From Zelonia costaricensis (Eukaryota > Euglenozoa > Kinetoplastea > Trypanosomatida > Trypanosomatidae): a stretch of DNA of 64,000 nucleotides. Positions 1 to 9,256 of the stretch are shown here, one piece after another. Under the pieces are notes generated by a model. It saw nothing but the letters and a program-made list of their open reading frames with translations, was not told the DNA's origin and searched no databases. The translations under genes and the position numbers were made by a program. Numbering within the stretch: the stretch's first letter is position 1; the number at the start of each line of letters is the position of its first letter. The stretch lies in contig JASAOO010003539.1 of the NCBI GenBank assembly GCA_030849075.1, positions 1 through 64,000 on the forward strand. Reading direction: 5' to 3'.

Positions 1-605
1 CTTCGTTGTGCCCCTTTTTTTAGTCCTTTTACACGAAAGCAATTGCCGTCTCACTAACCTGGCATTGTTCCTCCCCCCCCCCCCCCCCACCCCGGGACCT
101 CGCTAGACTAGACGAGCGCCATGGGAACGGTATGGGCCACACGTGTAAAAGAGCGACAGAAAGCAAAGTAGTCGATTTAACCACTGCGGGTGACGCACAC
201 GCAACGGCCAAGAACACCGATGCCATGGATGGGTGTGGGGAGATCGGTACCGGTCCCGCACCAAGACTCGCCTTGTCGAAGGGAGGAGGGGGGTGGGCAC
301 GCACACTGGGGCAGGACCAGCACTACACGCGCCGTCTCTGCACGTATCCTCTCCGTCCCGTATCGCGTTTTGCTTTTCACCCGCATGGACGCAATACACG
401 GAACTTGTCTTTGTCTCGTCTTCTTGTGCCGACTTGCCTGCCGCCGTGCGCAAAGTCGCGCCGGCGCTCGAACCACCATAGAACGCCGGTAGATTGCGTA
501 GATTGCTGTCCAGACACGCGCACTTCAAACTGGCTGCTCTGTCCAGCCGTCCGCCCGGCTCATCCTGCTTGAGTGCACACACACACACACCTTTCCATCC
601 TCTAG
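1..605. other. Left-edge spacer, APC11 5' flank
   Basis: No credible gene. It holds a run of 16 C at 73-88 and mixed sequence that probably includes the 3' UTR of a gene to the left of the window. The last 70 bases are C/T- and CA-rich. AG dinucleotides at 545-546, 572-573 and 604-605 are candidate spliced-leader acceptors for APC11. Confidence 0.6.
604..605 (+). promoter_or_regulatory. Candidate splice acceptor abutting APC11 ATG
   Basis: A short pyrimidine stretch ending tttccatcctctag puts AG directly against the ATG at 606. If used, the mRNA would have no 5' UTR apart from the spliced leader. Upstream AGs at 546 and 573 are alternatives. Confidence 0.35.
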
Positions 606-854
606 ATGAACGTCGAGATCAAGAGCGTCCACTTGGTGGCGAAGTGGATGTGGGACTGCAAGGGCGACACCTGCGGCATCTGCCGGCAGGAGTACGAGGC
701 GGCGTGCCCTGCCTGCCGTGTGCCGGGCGACGAGTGCCCGGTGCTAACGAGCCCGTGCCACCACACGTTTCACCTACACTGCATCACCCGCGCGCTGGAG
801 AAGGAGGAGGGCGAGCAGGAGTGCCCGACCTGCCGGGCACCGTGGCGGATGTGA
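606..854 (+). CDS. APC11: Anaphase-promoting complex subunit 11
   Basis: RING-H2 subunit that, with the cullin-like APC2, forms the catalytic core of the anaphase-promoting complex and recruits the E2 for ubiquitination of mitotic substrates. The 82 residues match the usual family length. Zinc ligands are visible as C23-x2-C26, C34-x2-C37, C44, C51-x-H53-x2-H56-x2-C59 and C73-x2-C76, the three-zinc spacing specific to APC11 rather than a generic RING. W14 and W16 and the motif VPGDECP around residues 39-45 are also family hallmarks. The ATG at 606 is the only sensible start, because an N-terminal extension would add non-conserved sequence. It is the first complete gene of the + strand array. 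Confidence 0.95.
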   Translation: MNVEIKSVHLVAKWMWDCKGDTCGICRQEYEAACPACRVPGDECPVLTSPCHHTFHLHCITRALEKEEGEQECPTCRAPWRM

Positions 855-1382
855 ACCACACGCGACCGCATCCCCCGCTTCGTGCCTCTTCTGCGTCCAA
901 AACTCTCTAGCAGGTGCCTGCGTGCGCGGTGCTGTTGCCGTGCCTTTTACATCACTGCTCCCTTGCGCCAGGTGGATGCCAACGCACACATGCTCTCGAA
1001 CGATAAATGCACTTAGCTCCTCCGTGCAGAGCCACGCAAAACGGGCCGGTGGGGCGTTCCGGCGGAGCACACACACGTACATGTGTGAGTCTGTGGACAC
1101 TCAGCGCTTGCCACAGGACCCCCTGTGGCTTTCTTTCTTTTTCAAAAACCTGCGAACGGAATACCCGGCTGCTTTGAATTGCGAAGACGGCGGCTCCCTT
1201 CTGCCGCACAGCTTCACTCGACTCCTTCCATCATCCTCGTCTCGTGCTCCTCCGCATCTGCTGTTGAGATAAACGCGTCTCAAGCGCCTGCGCCTGCGCC
1301 GTCGAAGTCGCGTGTCTTCTCTGTCTCCCTTCAAGAACAACACACACACCATATTTTTCTACACACACGCCATCGTCAAGAG
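855..1382. other. Intergenic spacer with splice acceptors
   Basis: Contains the APC11 3' UTR and the 5' flank of the next gene. A pyrimidine-rich stretch at about 1212-1262 leads to AG at 1267-1268, and a second at about 1310-1333 leads to AG at 1334-1335. Either would make the ATG at 1383 the first start codon of the mRNA. No gene seen. Confidence 0.6.
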
Positions 1383-2087
1383 ATGCGTCGATGCACGGCC
1401 CGATTCGCTGCCGCTGCCGCCGGTGCGGCAGCCGCAGCGGCCGGCAAGGAGTCTGGCAGCGCAATCGAGGCGGTCGGCACGCCAGCTGACGCCCCCGCCG
1501 CTGCCAGCGAGCCGGAGTACAAGCATGTCCACACCACCACTCTTCCCCCGTCGAGCTTCATGCCGAGCGCGACGGAGGCGCCCGAGCGGCTGCAGACTTA
1601 CGTGGAGCCGAAGCCGTTCATCAGCCCGCGCCGCATGCAGATCTTCACCGTCTCCCTCGGCGTCGGCGCCGCGAGCGTGGCGCTTGTCTACTTCTTCCTG
1701 AGCAAGAGCATCAGCAGCAGGGTGGAGGAGGAGCAGGTGCAGGTGGACCGCATTGTTGAGCGCAATCGCATCGCTATGCAGGACCGCATGTCCGCCGTGC
1801 CCACCTTCACGGCACCGAGCACGTACGACGAGCTGTACGCCAAGATGCTAGAGCGGGACCGCGAGGTGGAGGCACAGCTGACGCAGGCGAAGAGCACGCT
1901 GCACACGGAGACGATGTTCCACCTCAAGATGTGGTGGAACCGCTGCCTGCGCAACATCCAGTCCGCCGCCGACGCCTTCACGGCCGCACAGCTGCGCCAC
2001 AAGGAGGCGCAGGCCGAGGCAAACGTCAAGGCAACGCTGCAGCACAACGGGTACGAGCTGGTCCAGCTCTCCAAGCTCTCCGCGTAG
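1383..2087 (+). CDS. Single-span membrane protein, probably mitochondrial
   Basis: Not recognised as a named family. The 234-residue product starts with an Arg/Ala-rich stretch lacking acidic residues for about 20 positions (MRRCTARFAAAAAG...), typical of a mitochondrial presequence. One hydrophobic segment at about 88-108 is followed by a charged helical region with coiled-coil character (about 110-220). The C-terminal part is rich in A, Q, K and E and ends in LSKLSA. This suggests an inner-membrane-anchored protein with a soluble helical domain. The reading frame is open back to 1125, but upstream sequence is pyrimidine-rich and lies 5' of likely splice acceptors (1268, 1335), so the start at 1383 is preferred. 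Confidence 0.75.
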   Translation: MRRCTARFAAAAAGAAAAAAGKESGSAIEAVGTPADAPAAASEPEYKHVHTTTLPPSSFMPSATEAPERLQTYVEPKPFISPRRMQIFTVSLGVGAASVALVYFFLSKSISSRVEEEQVQVDRIVERNRIAMQDRMSAVPTFTAPSTYDELYAKMLERDREVEAQLTQAKSTLHTETMFHLKMWWNRCLRNIQSAADAFTAAQLRHKEAQAEANVKATLQHNGYELVQLSKLSA

Positions 2088-2899
2088 GAAGCGAGGGACA
2101 CGCGATGAGGCGGCTGGCAGCTAGCCGTGGGCCAGGTCCACAAGCTGATCACTCTCCTTCTCTCTGTGCCAGCCCATCCCTTTTGCCCTCCTCTCCCGCG
2201 CTGTCGCTGAAGAAGTGCAAGCGGCGGCAGCGCGCCGGAGTACGCGATGGTGGCATGAGACACCGGAGCTCCTCTCCGCCTGCGGTACTTCTCTTCTCCC
2301 CGTAGCGCACCCTAGGTTCAGGTCTCTTCCGAAAAAAAAAAAACGGGGACCGCACACACACAAACACGCAACGCTGGCTGCGGACACTCTGATCGCCTTT
2401 GCTGTTTTATGGCACCGATGAAGTGGGGCGCGCACTGAGGCGATCGCACGAGTTGCTCTGGACTCGCGCACACGCGCCGGAGCGCCGACGAGATGTGCGG
2501 CGATGCCAAGCTCCCGCGTTGCCGCACCAGGCCCGAGTGCGCCTCGCAAGCGCGGTCTCCTTCAAGTGCTAGGCAACTGCACTCAGCGCCTCTTGAACTT
2601 TTCACCCACTCCCTCCCTCCCTGCATTGCTTTTCTTTTTCGCGACACACGCACGTGCGTGCGTTTGGATTCAGCTTTGCGCTGCATCTCCTCGCCATCAC
2701 ACACATAGTTCTGAGGCCCCTTTACCTCGTCCTACCCCCTTCCTCGCACAACCCCGCGTACCAAACTTATCACTTACAGACGCAGTTCGCCTTTTGTATA
2801 TTTCCCAACTTGACTCTTGGCTACCCCCCTCCTCCCCATCTTCCTTCCTCAAAACAAAAGCCACATTTACTCGGCGGAAATAAGCAAGCGTAAGTCGCC
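2088..2899. other. Intergenic spacer
   Basis: Contains a 12-A run near 2332-2343 in the 3' UTR of the preceding gene and several C/T tracts. The strongest tract, about 2821-2850, is followed by AG at 2859-2860, the probable acceptor for the DUF962 gene 40 bases downstream. No gene seen. Confidence 0.6.
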
Positions 2900-3682
2900 A
2901 TGCTCGCGTACTTGGAAAACTACTTCAACCTGAAGAAGAGCTTCGTCTTCTACGGGTCCTACCACCACACCTGGAAAAACCAAATGGTGCACGTCATCTT
3001 CGTCCCTGCCATCTTCACCACCGCGATGAGTTTTCTAGCGCGTGTGCCGATCACCGGCAAGGTGAATCTCTCTCACATCGTAGCCGCCTTCTACGCGGTG
3101 TCCTTCATCAAGATGGAACCGGTCGCCGGGGTTCTTTACGCACCGGTGCTCGCTGCGATGGAGTACCTTGGCGCGCACGTGCTCGTCAACCACGTGCCCA
3201 CGAGCATCGCCATCCACGTGTGCAGCTGGGTGACACAGATCCTGGCGCACAAGTTTGCCGAGGGTCGTGCGCCTGCGTTCCGCGAGGACCCGCTGCAGGC
3301 CCTCCACGCAGCCGTTTTCTTCGTCTGGCTGGAGGTGCTCTATGCCCTTGGGTACCGCCCGAGCCAACGGGCAGAGTTGGAGAAGCTCGTCGCTGAGCGC
3401 ATTGCCAAGATGGATGCGGCAAACGCAGCCAGTAAGAAGGCCACCGCCGACGCCACACCCAAGAAAGCGGCACAGGCTAATGGAAGACAGGGAAGCGTGC
3501 CGCCGGGGCTTGCAAGCTCCTGTGACACGCCGCGCGTGTCCTTTCTCCGCTCCACCAATTCTCCTTCTATCAGGCATGTCAAAGTGACTCGAACGGTGCT
3601 GTGTCAGGCAGGTGCAACGTGCCGCCACAGCGCGGGGCGATGTCACCTTCTCGAACACCGGGCACCGCTTCACCGATTATAG
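2900..3682 (+). CDS. DUF962 / Mpo1-like membrane protein
   Basis: Belongs to the DUF962 family, whose yeast member Mpo1 is an Fe(II)-dependent ER dioxygenase in alpha-oxidation of 2-hydroxy fatty acids from phytosphingosine. The family core covers residues 1-160: GSYHHTWKNQMVH gives H22, H23 and H31, and SWVTQILAHKFAEGRAPAF gives H117 in the conserved Q-x3-H motif followed by the family RAPA signature. Hydrophobic helices lie between these motifs. Residues about 165-195 are a Lys/Ala linker. The last ~65 residues (SVPPGLASS... onward) are compositionally like UTR and match nothing I know, so the frame may be extended by an indel near 3478, where an out-of-frame TAA sits. Family assignment is firm; enzymatic activity is inferred. 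Confidence 0.85.
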   Translation: MLAYLENYFNLKKSFVFYGSYHHTWKNQMVHVIFVPAIFTTAMSFLARVPITGKVNLSHIVAAFYAVSFIKMEPVAGVLYAPVLAAMEYLGAHVLVNHVPTSIAIHVCSWVTQILAHKFAEGRAPAFREDPLQALHAAVFFVWLEVLYALGYRPSQRAELEKLVAERIAKMDAANAASKKATADATPKKAAQANGRQGSVPPGLASSCDTPRVSFLRSTNSPSIRHVKVTRTVLCQAGATCRHSAGRCHLLEHRAPLHRL

Positions 3683-5963
3683 TTTTGCTCGTGGGGTGTC
3701 GCCTCGATGCGGCTTCTGTTCGTCTGCTCTCCTGCGGCCCCTAACCCCCTCCTCCTCTTCTCCCGTCATGTCTTATGGTGGCCCGTCCGCCTTTCGTTTA
3801 GCGCTGTTTGTGTGTGTCGAGATGAACACAGAAGAAAACACAAAAGCGTGCGCCTGCCCTCTTCCACTTGGAGAAAGGAAAGAAGAGAACTGAGGCAAAC
3901 AGCCCTCCTGCGAAACGGAACGCGACACTCGACCCGAGTACGAGGCTCTTCTCACTCACTCTTTACACACCCCAAAAACAAAATGCTACTTAAAACCTTT
4001 AGACGCCCAAATCCGGGGTCTGTGTCTTTCCGTCAGCCCCTCGGCCTGCCATCCAGCGTGCGCACGAGTGTGGTCAGGTTCTTTTCTGTTGTTGTTGCTG
4101 CTTTCGCGTTTGTCTTCACTCACCCCCAGACTCGCCACGGTGCTGCGTTTCACCGCTTTCCCTACTCCGACCTCTCGCGTGGGGACGAGGGGAAGGGGTG
4201 GAGTAACCTGGTGGCACGCGTGTGTGTGTGTAAGTGTGGTGTCGTGGTGTGGTGCGCTAGCGCCGTGTGTCGCTTTCTTCCTTTTTTTTTCGTCGCCTGT
4301 TGTCCCACCGGTTGGCATTGCTGTGAGCCTGGTGGCACGTCGTGACGTGTGCTTGGTTACCCACCGCCCTTGTCCTCCTCTTCCTCCCCTCTCTTCTCCC
4401 AGAGCTTGCGGGGGGGGGGGGAATGGAGGGAACGGGACAAAGGGAAGGAGGAGACGGTCAGGGGGATGGGATCGGTCATCTCTGTCGGTGTTGAAACTGC
4501 ACGACTCACTCCTTTGCTTGCATCGCCTGTCTGCCTTGACTCTCTCCTGCTTCTGTGTTTGTTGCGCACACTGGGCAGAGCGTCCGCCGGTGTAAAGACT
4601 CCGGTCTTTCAAAGCCCCCACCCGCCCGCCTCCGGTCCCCACCACGACAGGGTGACCCATGGGATCTCGCGCAGGCTCCATGGGTTGGGTAGTGTCTCCT
4701 ATGCACGTCGCATTGCAATGACATCTTTGAGGTCAGGCTGGAGCCGGAAAAGAAAGCGAAACACTCGAGAGCTAGAGGGGCATTATCAGAGGACGACTGG
4801 TAAGCGGGGTGTGAGTGGGTCCTAGGGGATGGAGTGTTGGCCTGGGGCTCGCGCGCGTTATGCACTCCAAAAATGTCGTGACATGGCCACCATTGCTGAC
4901 TTCCTAACCTTCGTGCTCCCTTCCTCAGCGCCCATCCTTTTTGGGAAGGGGGAAGGGGGAGGAGCAGCGGCGTCTGCAAGCATCTCTCTCTCGGTGAAAT
5001 GAGGTGAACAGAATACCACCATCGTCGCGCAGTGCTCTCCCACCGCTGCGGCACCCTTCTCAAGCACAACCCAGCCACTGCCTCTTTGAAGGGGGTGTGT
5101 GGCATAGGTGCTGAGTGCGCCAGCGAGTAGGCTATGACTGGCCTGTGGGCCTAGGCGGGCCACCTGGCGATACACGCAGCTCTCAACTCCTGACTTTGTT
5201 TTTCTGTCCTCCGCCGCCATCGCTACCGACNCCATTTCTGACTTCCTAACCTTCGTGTTCCCTTCCTCAGCGCCCATCCTTTTTGGGAAGGGGGAAGGGG
5301 GAAGGGGGAGGGGCAGCGGCGTCTGCAAGCGTCTCTCTCTCGGTGAAATGAGGTGAACAGAATACCACCATCGTCGCGCAGTGCTCTCCCACCACTGCGG
5401 CACCCTTCTCAAGCACAACCCAGCCACTGCCTCTTTGAAGGGGGTGTGTGGCATAGGTGCTGAGTGCGCCAGCGAGTAGGCTATGACTGGCCTGTGGGCC
5501 TAGGCGGGCCACCTGGCGATACACGCAGCTCTCAACTCCTGACTTTGTTTTTCTGTCCTCCGCCGCCATCGCTACCGACTTGTCTTTCCTCACGGTGTCT
5601 TCTCCGACACCGGGAGCGCTCATTCACACAAGCGTGAGCGGGTGAACCAGTGCGCAACCACGAGCGCACCACCCCCACCCTTGTTGTAGTGTGAAACGGC
5701 CTTGTGTGTGTGTGTGTGTGTGGGCGTAGGCGCGCAGAGACGCACGTGCTGCGACACGGCTCTCCCCATATTTCTCACCTCCGTCTGCGCCACCGCCAGA
5801 CGATCCTGCCGACTCACCGCCACGGTGCATTTCCGTTTCTTTTACACAACAGAGGGTGCTTCCCTCCTCCCTCCCTCCCCCCCCCCGCCGCACCCCGCAT
5901 CCCTCCGCCAGTCCCCGTTCCTTCTACCTCCGCACCTCTCCGTCAACACTTGTCAAGCCAGCC
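3683..5963. other. 2.3-kb non-coding spacer
   Basis: The longest gap in the left half. It contains C/T- and GT-rich sequence, a tandem duplication (4890-5579, listed separately) with an unresolved base at 5231, and a GT run at about 5703-5722. Open frames here on both strands have repetitive or pyrimidine-derived composition and no recognisable domain. Candidate acceptors for the next gene are AG at 5851-5852 and 5956-5957, both after strong pyrimidine tracts. Confidence 0.6.
4890..5579. repeat. Tandem duplication, two ~345-bp copies
   Basis: Copy 1 is 4890-5230 and copy 2 is 5232-5579, separated by the ambiguous base at 5231. Both run from ccattgctgacttc / ccatttctgacttc to gccatcgctaccgac. 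They are nearly identical: a few substitutions plus a 7-base expansion of the ggggaag stretch in copy 2. The unit holds no convincing ORF. The N exactly at the junction suggests an assembly join, so the true copy number may be higher. Confidence 0.9.
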
Positions 5964-8081
5964 ATGGCAACGCTGAAGGAGTCGCTGAGTTTAACGCCGG
6001 CGGTGCCGCCGACGATGCTGCCCAACACGTGCGGTGAGGAGACGGGCCTGCCTGGCGTGCCGCGGGTGGGCTGCGTGGCCGCCGTTGCGTACCGCCCAGA
6101 GAGCTTGTACGGCTTTGCGGCCTGCTTCATCGGTCTGGCCGACGGGGTCGCCTTGCTCGGGCCCGACCTCGCCCAGCGTCGCCACGGCCACCGCTGCCTC
6201 CTCACTCGGCACCTGTGGCGCCCCGCCGTGCAGGTCGAGGACGGTAGCGGCCGCCCAGCCGCCGACGCGCATGGCGGCCTCGGCGGCGCGGCGGTGCCGG
6301 TGCGAGGGGTGCCCGCGCCAGCGCTGCTGTCCCACACCGAAGGCAGCAGCAGCGCGAGTATTGTCACCCTCACCGCGTGTCTGGCCGCGGGCGAGGGGGG
6401 CTGCGAGGGCGACGACACGGCCGCCGTGGTGGTGGTCTGGGCCGACGCGGCACTGCAGCACCACGTCACGGTCCTCTCTGTGCGCCTACGAGCCATTCTG
6501 ACGCCGTGTGCATCCGTCAGCGCGGGGTGCAGGAGAGTCCCTTCCGAGTCGGGGCTTGTCCAGGTCGTCGCACACCGCGCGCTGCCGCTCTGCTGCGGGC
6601 AGTCTGTGCTCCGCCTCTTTTACCACCCCGCCATGGCAGCGCCCCACGCGGCCCCGGAGACGCGGCACGTCGTGACGTGCTCCGTGTACTCCCCGTGGGC
6701 GGCCACGGCGCACACAGGCGGCGGCGCCGGCGGAGCGACAGGGCTCGAGAGAGGCGGCACCGCGACGGGAGCGCGGCGGCGCGGCGAGCTGCTGTTTCTC
6801 ACCATCTTCGCCACCGTGGCGACCGATGACGCCGGCAACAGTAACGGCGACGGGGTCACGTGCGGGCGCCTGCGCGTGCGGGCTGCGCCGTCCGCAAGCG
6901 AGCACGTGGCACCGTGGTTGCTGCCCTTCCAGCCCGGCCGCGTTGTTTGCGCCTTTGCCGTGCAGTCCACCTCCACCAGCGTCATAGCGGCTGCCGGCAC
7001 GACGGACGGCCGCGTGTACCTGCTCGGCCAGACGACGCAGCGCCTCGTGCGGCGCGTCAGCGGACCGGTTGCGGACGCGGTGTTTGTGCGCACGCGGCCT
7101 GCCAAGGCGCAGTCCGGGGCGCGGCACGCCGTGGTGGACGACCTGCTTGATGACGCGGTGGCCGAGGACACGGTCAAGAACGGGAGCTTCACCAGCCATA
7201 CAGGGGAGGAGATGGCACGCCGCGACGGCAGCGAGTTTGCCGCGCTCGTCGTCCTCGACAGCTCTGGCCACCTGCTCGTCCTTCGCGCCGTCAACAGCGG
7301 TGCCGCGATCACGCAAAGCGTCGCCGATCTGCCGCAGGTGGTGGCACTGTCCAACACCCACCAGCAGCCCCAGCAGGACCTCCCCTTTGTAAGCACCACC
7401 ATGACCAGCCTCGAGGAGGGCACGCAGATCAGCTCCAAGAGCTTCCTGGACCTCAGCACGCTGCGCCACTTTTTTTGGCGGCGGCGCCCTCCAGCGCCGT
7501 CGCACCAGCAGCCCAAAGCGCACCAGCAGCAGCCCCAGGCTGCGCCCTCACCACTGCCAATCCACCATGCGCCACCGCAACAGCAGCAGCAGCGCCGTCC
7601 TGGCGGCGGCAGTCCCTCGCCGGCCAACCCGCCGCTCGCCTCCAGCAGCCTGACGACGTCGCCGGCGAACCACAGCTTTGTGGGCAACGCCGCTGCGGGT
7701 GAGGAGCCTCCGATTGCCGGTCACATCCTCAGCCGCGGACTGCTGTGCGTGACGTGCATCGACAACGCCAAGGGTGGCGGCACCGAGCTGGTCGTGAGCA
7801 CGATGGGGCAAGTGGTTGTGTCCGTGCCCTTCAGCCCACTGGACGGCTGCTTCCGCATTGCTGGCTTCACCGTGACCCCTGCGCCGATGTTCTACGTAGG
7901 GTTTCTCGACTTCTTCGCAGACGGCAACCCGACGCTGGTCATGGCTGGGTTGAAGAACGTGCTCGTCGCGAGCCGCCCGCAGTCCACCCTGCGCGACCGC
8001 GCTCAGCTGCTCCTGCGGCTTCTCAACAAGAAGGAGCGCGAGCGTCAGAACGCCGACAGCGACGGTGCCGTCGAGGCCTGA
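5964..8081 (+). CDS. Kaptin-like beta-propeller protein
   Basis: A 705-residue product with the overall layout of kaptin (KPTN), the propeller subunit of KICSTOR, which in animals tethers GATOR1 to lysosomes to control mTORC1. The best evidence is the C-terminal 125 residues: the block LLCVTCIDN...TELVVSTMGQVVVSV resembles the kaptin block of an FG-GAP-like Asp-rich loop plus ELLVATYGQ-type strand. It is followed by a second strand pair (FLDFFADGNPTLVMAGLKNVLV) and a terminal charged helix (LLLRLLNKKERERQ). Earlier segments show short hydrophobic beta strands of a propeller. A Gln/Pro/His-rich insert at about 510-560 makes it longer than animal kaptin. The ATG at 5964 follows AG 5956-5957. 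The family call is my own alignment by eye and needs a profile search. Confidence 0.5.
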   Translation: MATLKESLSLTPAVPPTMLPNTCGEETGLPGVPRVGCVAAVAYRPESLYGFAACFIGLADGVALLGPDLAQRRHGHRCLLTRHLWRPAVQVEDGSGRPAADAHGGLGGAAVPVRGVPAPALLSHTEGSSSASIVTLTACLAAGEGGCEGDDTAAVVVVWADAALQHHVTVLSVRLRAILTPCASVSAGCRRVPSESGLVQVVAHRALPLCCGQSVLRLFYHPAMAAPHAAPETRHVVTCSVYSPWAATAHTGGGAGGATGLERGGTATGARRRGELLFLTIFATVATDDAGNSNGDGVTCGRLRVRAAPSASEHVAPWLLPFQPGRVVCAFAVQSTSTSVIAAAGTTDGRVYLLGQTTQRLVRRVSGPVADAVFVRTRPAKAQSGARHAVVDDLLDDAVAEDTVKNGSFTSHTGEEMARRDGSEFAALVVLDSSGHLLVLRAVNSGAAITQSVADLPQVVALSNTHQQPQQDLPFVSTTMTSLEEGTQISSKSFLDLSTLRHFFWRRRPPAPSHQQPKAHQQQPQAAPSPLPIHHAPPQQQQQRRPGGGSPSPANPPLASSSLTTSPANHSFVGNAAAGEEPPIAGHILSRGLLCVTCIDNAKGGGTELVVSTMGQVVVSVPFSPLDGCFRIAGFTVTPAPMFYVGFLDFFADGNPTLVMAGLKNVLVASRPQSTLRDRAQLLLRLLNKKERERQNADSDGAVEA

Positions 8082-9256
8082 CAACGATGCGACGGGGGGA
8101 GGCGTGCAGTGAGTCGCCGCGGCGGCTGCGACTCGCGCGGCGTTTTCTTACGTATCCTTTGGGTGCACCACTGCAGTGGTGGGTGCGGGGTGCAGCGCCT
8201 CCTCGCCACGCACCCTTTCACCAACCCTTCAAGCTCTATGCGCCACCACATGAAGCAGAGAAGACGAAAGTACACGCACAAGACTATTGCGAGCATGTGA
8301 CAGCAGTCCCGTGCGCGCACGCAACCTGGAAGGTCCTGCCACACAGCGCAGCTTCGGCGCTGCAGCCGACAGCTTACACGAAGGTAGGCTCCCTCGCATT
8401 TGAGGGGGAGGGAGAGGCGCCTACAACGCAGCGCGGCCCTCGTCATCCTGCTTCTCCCTCCACCACTCTCTCACATGCACTTGCGTCCCCCTCTCTCTTC
8501 CCACCTCCCACGTCATACTCCTTCAGAGTGCGTTGTACGGAGCTGGCACTTTGCTTCGCATCCCCTCGCCCTCCCCTCCCTTTCCCACCTCCAAGGTTTC
8601 CACCGCAGCGCGGCGGCTCTGTTTTGGGCGCATCCTGTAGAAGTGCTGCTGGGCGCTGCGCTGTGAATCACTACCTCACACATCAGCCACGCCACTTCTT
8701 TCTTCGTTCTGCCTCCGCTTCCCCGCCCTCAACCCCCGTCCCCCACACGCGCCTTGTGCTTCTTTTCTTCTCTCCCCGTCACGAGAGCGTCCATCACGTT
8801 CTTCTGCTCTCGGCGCCTCGCAGGGGGGGCTCCTGCGCCACACCTCGTTGGGATGTGCGCGGCCCCTTTTATTGTTGTCCCTTCCCGCGTTCTATTGGTA
8901 GCCCACCCAGGCTTTCGACGCTCTGCTGTGCCCGCGGCGTCTTGTCTGCTCGCTGCCCTTCCCCCCTCTCCGTCCCCCGTCGTCTGTCCACCTCCCGCTG
9001 CCGTGTCTACCATCGCTCACTTAACTCTGCTACACTCTGCCCTTCTTTAGCTCCGTCTGTGCGCGTGGCCCTCCCCCCCCCCTCCCCTTCCCCCGCTTTC
9101 TTTGTTGCTGACTTCCGCATTTATTTTTGTTGCCTCGTCCCGTTCTCCTTTTTCCTCTCACGAACACAGCGCAATACACAACCACGGTTCTCACTTTTTC
9201 TCCTTTATTCACTTCAAGCTGCCACCGCCCCCAAATCATCCTTCCAGCTGACAGCT
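8082..9256. other. Intergenic spacer with strong pyrimidine tracts
   Basis: The 3' UTR of the kaptin-like gene carries a 16-bp perfect palindrome at 8066-8081 plus 100 (8166-8181). From about 8400 the sequence becomes strongly C/T-rich. Splice acceptor candidates for the CLEC16A homologue are AG at 9168-9169 and 9217-9218, each after a T/C tract. The frame of the next gene is open through this whole region, but the translation is low-complexity Ser/Pro/Leu/Arg, not protein-like. Confidence 0.6.

Noticed and set aside
4858..5454. 198-codon minus-strand frame with internal repeat
   Set aside because: Its repeat is simply the tandem duplication translated; contains an ambiguous codon and no known motif.
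7745..9256. Upstream extension of the CLEC16A frame by about 500 codons
   Set aside because: It overlaps the 3' end of the kaptin-like gene in another frame, then runs through pyrimidine-rich spacer; the acceptor at 9218 excludes it.
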